Source: an uncultured bacterium
GTDB taxonomy: Bacteria; Planctomycetota; UBA1135; GCA-002686595
Assembly (NCBI GenBank): GCA_937896235.1
Contig: CALBMX010000065.1
Location: 1-60,641 of the forward strand
Reading direction: 5' to 3'
Length of the DNA: 60,641 nt
This document shows positions 54,268 to 60,641 of the stretch, piece by piece (positions within the stretch are counted from its first letter, which is position 1; each line of letters begins with the position of its first letter). The position numbers were made by a program, and so were the translations under genes. Under the pieces are notes generated by a model. It worked only from the letters and a program-made list of their open reading frames with translations, made no database searches and had not been told where the DNA came from.

Positions 54268-54876
54268 ATGCAACCCAAAAGCTCTTCCTTACCCCATACG
54301 CGTTTGCGTCCAAGGGGTTTGTTTATCGATCGCTGGGGCACTCTTCTTAGCCTTCCCAAAAACGGCTTCCTAAGCAACCCAGACGAGCTAGAGTTCCTTC
54401 CCGGGGCCCTAGACGCACTTTTCCACGCATCCCGACTGGGCTGGAAAATCTACTTAATTGGCAATGAAGATGCAGTGGCCTTTGGCCGGCAATCCCAGGG
54501 AGAATGGCAGAAGATCCAAACGGCGATCGAAGCCCGACTCACTGAGACGGGGATTCCGCTTCAGCGCAGCTATGCTTGCTTAGAGCACCCGGAGGGCAAG
54601 GGCGTCCACGAACAGCCTTCCGTGTTCCGCCTTCCTGAAACCGGCATGTTTTATCACGCTCAGCATAATGACGACATCGAGCTTGAGAAAAGCTGGGTGA
54701 TTGGAGACTCAACCCTCGAGCTTGCTGCCGCATGGCGAGCGGGCCTGCGTTACATCGGCGTCCGAACTGGAGAGGCCGTTCGCGACCAATCTTTTGATGT
54801 CGAACCCGACTTGATCGTAACCGATTTGCCTGCAGCTCTTGCGAGTCTAGCCAGGGCCCAAGCCGAAGCGGCATAG
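54268..54876 (+). CDS. HAD-superfamily (GmhB/histidinol-phosphatase-like) protein with altered motif I
   Basis: This protein of about 202 residues is chosen from ATG 54268; the 54142 start adds 42 unconserved residues. It has the layout of GmhB-type HAD-IIIA phosphatases: GLFIDRWGTLL at the start, LGWKIYLIGNEDAVA, and SWVIGDSTLELAAAWRAGLRYIGVRTG at the end. GmhB motif I is DxDGT; here the second Asp is Trp (DRWGT), and motif II NQSG is GNED. The zinc-loop Cys residues of GmhB are lost (CLEHPEGKG). It is probably inactive, or altered in activity. Its divergent neighbour is a GT4 glycosyltransferase. Confidence 0.7.
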   Translation: MQPKSSSLPHTRLRPRGLFIDRWGTLLSLPKNGFLSNPDELEFLPGALDALFHASRLGWKIYLIGNEDAVAFGRQSQGEWQKIQTAIEARLTETGIPLQRSYACLEHPEGKGVHEQPSVFRLPETGMFYHAQHNDDIELEKSWVIGDSTLELAAAWRAGLRYIGVRTGEAVRDQSFDVEPDLIVTDLPAALASLARAQAEAA

Positions 54877-54936
54877 AGTCTAGTTCTCCCCCCCCAAAAA
54901 AAATCGGCCGTCATGCCGAGGAGTTCAACAATGGAG

Positions 54937-54972
54937 AAAGAGCGTCGCCCACATCGGGGCGACGCTCTTTTT
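54937..54972. terminator. Intrinsic terminator
   Basis: A perfect 14-bp stem AAAGAGCGTCGCCC / GGGCGACGCTCTTT (54937-54970) with loop ACATCG is followed by TTC. It lies 60 bp after the HAD-like gene. The preceding C8A8 tract (54888-54903) is listed as a finding. The remaining 225 bp to 55200 hold no recognisable gene. Confidence 0.85.
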
Positions 54973-55199
54973 CTTGTTTCGATCTGGCACCGACGGGGTT
55001 GGCCTCAAGAGGACGCTTGCCTTTTGTCCCCTGGAATGGGGGCCTAAAAACCGGTCCTTGTAAGTAACCATGGATACCAAGCCGATTGATCCGCGGACAA
55101 CCGCTAGATGAGGTCGGAGCTGCAAAGCCCCAAGCTCGGCTCGGATCTCAGAAAGAAGTGCTCAAGCCGCGCCTATAACGGGCCTCAAAACCCGCCCGA

Positions 55200-56675
55200 T
55201 CACTTCCTGTCGATGGGCTCGACCATGCCGTTGATCAAGTCACTGAGCGTTAGGACCGGCCCTTGCGAGCGGGACTGCTTGACTGGCTCCAGCTCGATCG
55301 AGTCCACTGCCACTTCCCCCGGAATGGGATGCCAGGGCAAAGGGATGAGCTCCATACTCGAGGCCCCTCTAGCCGCAAGAGAACGGCCTCCAGCACCATG
55401 CAGGTACACGAGCTCGGGCAGGTTGCTCGCCGGCTCGACTTGTTCGACCTGTTCGACTTGTTCGACTTGTTCGACTTGTTCGACTTGTTCGACCTGTTCG
55501 ACCTGTTCGACCTGTTCGACTTGTTCGACTTGTTCGACTTGTTCGACTTGTTCGACTTGTTCGACTTGTTCGACTTGCTCGACTTGCTCGACTTGCTCGA
55601 CTTGCTCGACTTGCTCGACTTGTTCGACTCGCTCGACTTGCTCGACTTGCTCGACTTGCTGGACTTGCTCGACTTGCATTGCGGGCGCCTCGTAGGCCAT
55701 TCCAACAAATGGATCGATGACTGGTATTGGCTTGAGGTTTGGTTCCGAGAGGGCACCCAAAAGCGCGCCAGGCGGCGCTTCAGCCACCAAAACGGCTACC
55801 GGATCTCTCTGGTATACGAATCGAGTTGACTGCGGCTCGCCATCAACCCAGTTCGACTCCAACCCGAACTCTTCCATTTGCAGAGCTTCCTGGACGGGTC
55901 CCCCTTGCTCGGGACTCCCTTTTACAAGGTCCACGATCTCCATCCCACTCACCGCCAGTGCGCTGGACGAAATCGCCAACTCCGGGGTGGCCCCGGTAGC
56001 GAGGGATGTCAACTCGTCGACCACCACGGCCAGTTTGGCGCTAGCGACCTTACTTCTCTTTTCAACGACGAGATTGAGCGCATCTGGATCGATCCAAAGG
56101 CTCTTGCCGGGCTGGATTGCAACCTGCGCCGTACCTTCCAAGGTCGGCACCTCCAAGACGAGCGGCTCGCCCCCAAGCAAGCGCAAGGAGTATTTGCCCA
56201 ATGCCGACTTCCTGACGGTGAGCACACCTCGAGTTACGGTGAGCTCAACGTGCCCCGGGAGCCCGAGCACCATTGGTCCCCTGCGAACTTCCAAATCGAT
56301 ATCGCAAATTTGGATCACGCGGAGCTTGCCATCATCTTCAGGCGTAAACGGAGTCCCTTCCCAATCGAACGCAGCTGGGCCCGTAAGCTCCATGCTTCCG
56401 TGGCCCAGCCAGCTCAACTCAAGATTGGACTGCGCGGCGAGCTCGAAGTGCCCCCGCGAGGGAAGGTGACGTAGCAAATCCGTGCTCCGTATCAATTCGA
56501 CCGCTCCCAATGTAGCCAAAGTCCCTCTTCCATTGGACAGAGTGAATCGAGGACCGCTCGCTTTCGCGAGGATCTCCCCGAGATTTATGGGCGGCGCTGA
56601 GCTGCTGGAATCAGCGCTAGGAGTCCCCACGAGAGGCGCAATCGCGAGAAAGAAGTTTAAGAGTGGAGTCGACAT
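55200..56675 (-). CDS. Exported hypothetical protein with a (Val-Glu-Gln)n tandem region
   Basis: This protein of about 491 residues from Met 56675 has a signal peptide (LLNFFLAIAPLVGTPSA). Residues 40-270 are beta-rich and resemble a FecR-like or sheath domain (RGPMVLGLPGHVELTVTRGVLTV ... SLRLLGGEPLVLEVPTLEGTAQVAI). A linker is followed by about 27 tandem V-E-Q tripeptides (protein residues about 333-414), with single V-Q-Q and V-E-R variants. The C-terminal 75 residues (ASNLPELVYLHGAGG ...) carry no hydrophobic anchor. I do not recognise the family. It lies 105 bp after McsB on the same strand. Confidence 0.6.
   Translation of the reverse strand: MSTPLLNFFLAIAPLVGTPSADSSSSAPPINLGEILAKASGPRFTLSNGRGTLATLGAVELIRSTDLLRHLPSRGHFELAAQSNLELSWLGHGSMELTGPAAFDWEGTPFTPEDDGKLRVIQICDIDLEVRRGPMVLGLPGHVELTVTRGVLTVRKSALGKYSLRLLGGEPLVLEVPTLEGTAQVAIQPGKSLWIDPDALNLVVEKRSKVASAKLAVVVDELTSLATGATPELAISSSALAVSGMEIVDLVKGSPEQGGPVQEALQMEEFGLESNWVDGEPQSTRFVYQRDPVAVLVAEAPPGALLGALSEPNLKPIPVIDPFVGMAYEAPAMQVEQVQQVEQVEQVERVEQVEQVEQVEQVEQVEQVEQVEQVEQVEQVEQVEQVEQVEQVEQVEQVEQVEQVEQVEQVEQVEPASNLPELVYLHGAGGRSLAARGASSMELIPLPWHPIPGEVAVDSIELEPVKQSRSQGPVLTLSDLINGMVEPIDRK
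55434..55678. repeat. 9-bp tandem repeat (about 27 units) in a coding region
   Basis: The unit is TTGTTCGAC/CTGTTCGAC/TTGCTCGAC, about 27 copies. Each minus-strand copy reads Val-Glu-Gln, with variation in the third codon bases. Sub-blocks of variants suggest recent expansion by block duplication. All six frames are open across it, so opposite-strand readings are artefacts. Confidence 0.95.
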
Positions 56676-56780
56676 AGGGATGCGAGGCGCATAAAGCGCC
56701 ACCATCCCAGTTATCGACAACGACAACCGCCGTAACTAAATCAAAACGGGCTTTCTAGCAGACGGAATCAAATGGGCAAG

Positions 56781-57911
56781 CTAGTGGCCTGCAAAACGCT
56801 GGCGCAAGAAAGATGCGCGCCACTCGTCCCGGACTGAGATCGAAACGATCGCATCCTCTCCTTCAACCCCAGAGTCCTGGGCGGCGCCAAGTGCTTGAAT
56901 GTGCCCCTTTTGCACCTGGATCGAGAGTGCTCCAAAGCCCGGTTGTTGGATTCCACCCTCAATCCCCAGCAAGCCGCCCAGCCGCAGGGAAGAGAGTGCT
57001 TGAAGGGCGTCATCGGTTGGAATGGAGCGAGTCGTTGCCAAGAGCTCGCGGGCACTTGCCACACGCGTCCTAAGCTCATCGCCACGAGAGGCAAACAGCT
57101 CTTTACGAACCCGCCGCTCAAAATCAGCGATACTTGGCACGAGATTCTCCAAGTCGTCGACGAGCTGCTCTTCCGTCCTTCCGAGGGTGATCTGATTGCT
57201 GATTTGGTAGAAGTCCCCCACTGCACGACTTCCCTCGCCGTACATTCCGCGCACAGCGAGGCCTGTCCGTTGCGACGCCAAGATGACCTTCTCTAATTCG
57301 GAGGGGACCAGCCCGAGAGCGGGAAGATGCAGCATCACAGAAGCGCGCAAACCAGTGCCGACATTGGTTGGACAGCCCGTCAAATAGCCAAGATCGTCTT
57401 GATAGGCAAAGTCTAGCTGCTGCTCAAGTTTGCGATCTAACTCGCAGACGCGCGCGAGGGTGTGCTTCAGGTCAAAGCCTGGGGAGACTGCGCTTAGGCG
57501 TAAATGATCCTCTTCGTTAATCATGATCGAGAGATCTTCACCTAACCCAAAGGCCACAGCGCGGCCCGGAAGACCATCGTCACGCTCTCCCACAGGAGCC
57601 AACTCACGGCTACACAGATAGCGTTCGCGCAGGAGCAACCGCAGAAGAGGCGGAGCGTCACTTACAGAAACCCAGGTCGTGCCCCCATCTATCGAGATTG
57701 TTTCAAGGGCGCTTTTGACTTGGCCACAGACGGCCTCCGCTTCAGCGGGCTCCATCTTCGTCCGAAAACGCAGTCCATCGAGATTTCGGGCCAGACGGAC
57801 GCGTGAAGTGAGCGCCACGTCCTCGTCGGCGCCACGCTTCTGCGTCCAGAGTCCAAGCCTATCGGCAAATGCGCGCGTGCCTGAAAGATCGAAAGGGATA
57901 AGATTCGCCAT
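56781..57911 (-). CDS. mcsB: Protein arginine kinase McsB
   Basis: This protein of about 376 residues from Met 57911 (57938 gives a nine-residue extension) belongs to the phosphagen-kinase-like family. It has SRVRLARNLDGLRF near residue 34, MINEEDHLRLSAVS and GYLTGCPTNVGTGLRASVMLHLPAL with the conserved Cys. ISNQITLG and the C-terminal LSSLRLGGLLG helix are also present. McsB phosphorylates Arg on proteins and marks them for ClpCP. The usual partners mcsA, ctsR and clpC are not adjacent. It is divergent from the SLC13 transporter by 60-110 bp. Confidence 0.92.
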   Translation of the reverse strand: MANLIPFDLSGTRAFADRLGLWTQKRGADEDVALTSRVRLARNLDGLRFRTKMEPAEAEAVCGQVKSALETISIDGGTTWVSVSDAPPLLRLLLRERYLCSRELAPVGERDDGLPGRAVAFGLGEDLSIMINEEDHLRLSAVSPGFDLKHTLARVCELDRKLEQQLDFAYQDDLGYLTGCPTNVGTGLRASVMLHLPALGLVPSELEKVILASQRTGLAVRGMYGEGSRAVGDFYQISNQITLGRTEEQLVDDLENLVPSIADFERRVRKELFASRGDELRTRVASARELLATTRSIPTDDALQALSSLRLGGLLGIEGGIQQPGFGALSIQVQKGHIQALGAAQDSGVEGEDAIVSISVRDEWRASFLRQRFAGH

Positions 57912-58000
57912 GATTCTTGGGAGCTTGAACAAGCACATTTACTCGTCTCAGCCGCTAACATAATAGCCACGCGCCACGGCTGCGCCAATGCTGAGCCGCT

Positions 58001-59815
58001 TTGCCCCACAAAACTCTAGTGCCCGACCTTTCAAACGACCAATTCATCGTCCTTGCCATCCTGGTAACGAGCCTTGCACTCTTCATCGTGGACAAGCTTC
58101 GCTATGACGTAATCGCCGTTCTGGTTGTCATCAGCTTGGCGGCCTCACGTGTTCTCAGCCCGGAGATGGCTTACGCCGGATTCGCTTCTCCTGCTGTGGT
58201 CTTAGTGGCGTGCATGTATGTGTTTGGGTATTCCGTCTCGAAATGGGGGTTGGCGGAACAGCTAGGCCAAAAACTCTTGGTTCGTGGAAATGCGGACAAG
58301 GTCAATGAGACTTGGCTCATTGCCCGCATTTGTATTGTGTCCGGACTGCTGTCCGCTCTGCTCTCCAACGCAGGTGTTGTCGCCGCACTCATCCCTGTGA
58401 TCAGCACGGTCGCGAAGCGTACTCAAATCGCAGTGTCGCGCCTGCTAATCCCCCTCTCATACGCCAGCCTCGTCGGTGGGATGATGACTCTAATCGGCAC
58501 GTCGAAAAACATTGCCGTCAACGACCAATACAGGACGATGACTATGGGAGCTGACGGGGTCGGACGCTCCTTTGGAATGTTCGAGTTCAGCCTTTTTGGG
58601 TTTTGCTTGCTCGTGGCACTCACCTTGTATTTCATTGGTCCGGGGCGACTCCTTCTGCCAACGTCTAACCTGGAAGATGACCTAGCTGAGCGCTTCGAGG
58701 CAACGCGCTACACATCTGAACTCGATGTCTCCAACGACAGCAGTCTTATTGGGCAGACGATTGTCGACTCTCACCTCAACGATCACGAAGGTGTCCGCGT
58801 ACTTGGCATCATTCGGCCCAACGCCGATAACCTGCTTGCACCGGGTCGCTACAACCGCATCGCCACCGGAGATGCTCTGCTCCTCCAGGGGGATTCCGCC
58901 GCTATCCTCGAGGTGCGTAAAGAATACAATCTGACAGCCGCAGATGTCTCCAAGTCCATCCTTACCGGGAGGGATGTCTCCCTTGTCGAGGCAGTCGTCC
59001 CCGCTGGGTCCGAGCTTGCGGGGAGCACCCTTCGCGAGGCCGACTTTGCAGCCAGAACCGGACTAAACGCCCTTGGACTTTCCAGTGCCGGCGCGCTTCA
59101 CCTAACCAAGATTGGGCGCATTCCCCTGATGGTTGGCGACTCCCTACTGGTGCAGGGACACAGGCCCGACATTGAGCGCATGAGACGCTCACGCTCGCTA
59201 CTAATTCTAGACGAGGTCCGCACACCGCTATCGGGTCGCGGGGCATCCATCACCCTCGGCTTTCTCTTTGCCGTCGTCGCATTGGCAGCCCTCACGAGTC
59301 TCCACATTTCCCTTGCTGGGATGCTCGGTGTAGTCGGACTTCTAGCGACCCGGACGATCACCCCGCACGATATTCGAGGCGCAATCGACTGGTCCGTATT
59401 GATCCTCATCGGTGGCATGATGGCGCTTGGAACCGCATTCCAGGAGTCCGGGCTAGCCGCCATGATCGCGCACGCTATCGCGGATGCAGAGCTGGGCACG
59501 ACCGCCCTCATTGCAACCCTACTCATCTCCACCATGGCGCTCACACAGTTCATGAACTACGTAGCTGCGGCCTTGATCATGACTCCAGTCGCAATCGATA
59601 TGGCTGCTCAGATACCTGGGGACAATGAGAAGATCCTACTCATGGCAGTCATCACGGGTGCCAGTATGGCCTTCATGACTCCCGTGGCACACCAGTGCAA
59701 TGCAATGGTCATGGGGCCCGGTGGCTATCGGTACAGGGACTTCCTGCGCGTGGGCGCGCCCCTGACTCTCTTCCTAATCCTGCTCTCGATCTACCTGCTT
59801 CCGGTCTTTTTCTAG
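58001..59815 (+). CDS. SLC13/citrate-type transporter with two RCK_C domains
   Basis: This 604-residue protein has about 10 transmembrane helices in two halves, residues 15-210 and 400-600. Between them is a cytoplasmic insert with two TrkA-C/RCK_C-like modules (about 240-330 and 330-410). The SLC13/ArsB-type segments are LSNAGVVAALIPVISTVAKR, SLVGGMMTLIGTSKNIAVN, LIGGMMALGTAFQESGLA and NYVAAALIMTPVAIDMA. Such proteins transport sulfate, dicarboxylates or similar anions with Na+. The start is uncertain: TTG 58001 or GTG 58019. Confidence 0.85.
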   Translation: MPHKTLVPDLSNDQFIVLAILVTSLALFIVDKLRYDVIAVLVVISLAASRVLSPEMAYAGFASPAVVLVACMYVFGYSVSKWGLAEQLGQKLLVRGNADKVNETWLIARICIVSGLLSALLSNAGVVAALIPVISTVAKRTQIAVSRLLIPLSYASLVGGMMTLIGTSKNIAVNDQYRTMTMGADGVGRSFGMFEFSLFGFCLLVALTLYFIGPGRLLLPTSNLEDDLAERFEATRYTSELDVSNDSSLIGQTIVDSHLNDHEGVRVLGIIRPNADNLLAPGRYNRIATGDALLLQGDSAAILEVRKEYNLTAADVSKSILTGRDVSLVEAVVPAGSELAGSTLREADFAARTGLNALGLSSAGALHLTKIGRIPLMVGDSLLVQGHRPDIERMRRSRSLLILDEVRTPLSGRGASITLGFLFAVVALAALTSLHISLAGMLGVVGLLATRTITPHDIRGAIDWSVLILIGGMMALGTAFQESGLAAMIAHAIADAELGTTALIATLLISTMALTQFMNYVAAALIMTPVAIDMAAQIPGDNEKILLMAVITGASMAFMTPVAHQCNAMVMGPGGYRYRDFLRVGAPLTLFLILLSIYLLPVFF

Positions 59816-60641
59816 GCGGGCTGCTTCGGCCCGAAAAGCTTCGAGTTGCCGATCTCGATCGCCGAGCACTTCGCGGTGTTCACGCAGCTCGACTTGAAGG
59901 GATTTCACAAGCTCCTTATGCCCTTCTAGATCGGACTCAAGGTCACCCACAACCTTCACCCGAAGTTCGCGCTCCGCACAAAGCTCTTCCGCCTGTCGCC
60001 CCAACATGTCGGCGCGCGCCCTCTCCTCCGAGGCAGAGCTCAAGAGCGCCTCATTCTGAGCTCTCAACTCCAGGAGAGCCGCTCGGTGGCCAACAAGATC
60101 TGCAAGAGTTTCCTTTTCAACTTGCCGCAAAGCAGCCAGCTCTGCGGCGCTCGCTTTAAGGCTCCCTTTGTGACCTTCAAGGTCTGCCTCTAATTCGATC
60201 AAGCCCTTCGTGAGAGCCGCACGCTCAGAAGTCATAGCCTTAAGACTCTCCTTATGGCCGAGAAGGTCCAACTGAAGGTCATGGATTGCTTTTTGAGCGG
60301 CGGTCCGACCGGTCTCCATCACGGAGAGACTCTCCATGTGACCTGTAAGGTTTGCATGGAGCGCAGCCACGACTTTCACAAACTCATCTCGCTCACTTGT
60401 CACGGCCTGCAAGCCACTCTTATGTCCGGCGAGGTCCGCCCCTAAAGTCGACACGCTTTTCAGCAGCTCGGCGCGGGAGCTGGTCATCTCCTTGAGGCTC
60501 TCCTTATGTCCAGCGAGGTCCGAACGAAGATCCTTCGCAACCTTTTGCTCCGCCGCGCGCTCCGCTTGAAGAGCAGCCAGCAGCTCCTTATGTCCGGCGA
60601 GGTCCGCCCCTAAAGTCGACACGCTTTTCAGCAGCTCGGCG
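59774..60641 (-). CDS. Coiled-coil protein of 28-residue tandem repeats (partial)
   Basis: The frame runs through the window edge at 60641, so the N-terminus is outside. The visible 289 residues are helical. A motif D-L-x-G-H-K recurs every 28 residues (four heptads) at least eight times with exact spacing; one interval is 56. Copies are 28 long with the variable part rich in A, E, L, S. The C-terminus ends in a highly charged helix (DRDRQLEAFRAEAARLEKD). The last 42 bases overlap the convergent SLC13 gene. No transmembrane helix is visible in this part. I recognise no family; a filament or spacer role is possible. Confidence 0.65.
   Translation of the reverse strand, partial: AELLKSVSTLGADLAGHKELLAALQAERAAEQKVAKDLRSDLAGHKESLKEMTSSRAELLKSVSTLGADLAGHKSGLQAVTSERDEFVKVVAALHANLTGHMESLSVMETGRTAAQKAIHDLQLDLLGHKESLKAMTSERAALTKGLIELEADLEGHKGSLKASAAELAALRQVEKETLADLVGHRAALLELRAQNEALLSSASEERARADMLGRQAEELCAERELRVKVVGDLESDLEGHKELVKSLQVELREHREVLGDRDRQLEAFRAEAARLEKDRKQVDREQD

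Noticed and set aside
55434..55678. CRISPR array
   Set aside because: The unit is 9 bp with no spacers, in frame with a gene; it is a minisatellite.
55108..55829. Plus-strand frames reading (Ser-Thr-Cys)n and (Asp-Leu-Phe)n
   Set aside because: They are the antisense readings of the 9-bp repeat; a repeat with no stop opens all frames. The minus-strand frame has the signal peptide and the rest of a protein.

Overview
The window is a 60.6 kb piece of a bacterial chromosome with moderately high GC. The gene content points to a Planctomycetota lineage, probably marine and heterotrophic. The clues are a lipoprotein that joins an SGNH-like domain, a 'putative membrane-bound dehydrogenase' propeller and a cupredoxin; a ThuA-like protein beside it; a very large TPR/FG-GAP/ASPIC-UnbV lipoprotein; a sialate O-acetylesterase; a DUF58 plus BatA-like pair; McsB; and many lipoproteins and secreted enzymes. 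This assignment is inferred from gene families. The window has no rRNA and I ran no database search.

Region 1 (1-6.4 kb) is a reductive pyrimidine catabolism cluster: the 3' end of a beta-ureidopropionase/carbamoylase, dihydropyrimidinase, a class III aminotransferase, a PreA-like dihydropyrimidine dehydrogenase subunit, an NCS1 nucleobase permease and a yeast-type cytosine deaminase. Together they read as cytosine/uracil import, deamination, reduction, two ring-opening and decarbamoylation steps, and transamination of beta-alanine. Region 2 (6.7-10.7 kb) holds a persulfide dioxygenase-rhodanese fusion and a 1-Cys peroxiredoxin, followed by a decayed IS5-family transposase that abuts a 3'-truncated lipoprotein gene and almost 900 bp without a gene.

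Region 3 (10.7-28 kb) encodes exported proteins: a lipoprotein-like 2-hydroxyacid dehydrogenase, an S9 peptidase, aldose 1-epimerase, sialate O-acetylesterase, the dehydrogenase/cupredoxin lipoprotein, a ThuA-like protein, an FKBP isomerase, the TPR/ASPIC giant and a thioredoxin-fold protein. Region 4 (28.3-36.8 kb) has tRNA-His, a small beta-barrel candidate, a zinc-ribbon/ThiF-MoeB/MobA-like trio, Hsp20 and asnS. Region 5 (36.8-44.6 kb) has an NhaC-type antiporter with a large N-terminal extension, a flippase-like membrane protein and class Ia ribonucleotide reductase nrdA-nrdB. Upstream of nrdA lie two candidate NrdR boxes exactly 32 bp apart.

Region 6 (44.6-60.6 kb) has a GH113-like hydrolase and a minus-strand operon of SpoIIE-type phosphatase, dihydroorotase, DUF58 and BatA-like genes. 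A STAS-PilZ protein is divergent from that phosphatase. Then come a glycosyltransferase, a HAD protein with a damaged catalytic motif, a protein with about 27 tandem V-E-Q tripeptides, McsB, an SLC13/RCK_C transporter, and the end of a coiled-coil protein built of exact 28-residue repeats. The best leads for new biology are the pyrimidine cluster (FeS-less PreA plus yeast-type deaminase), the phosphatase/STAS-PilZ pair, the two repeat proteins and the multidomain cupredoxin lipoprotein. I did not find a CRISPR array, a prophage or a recognisable defence island.
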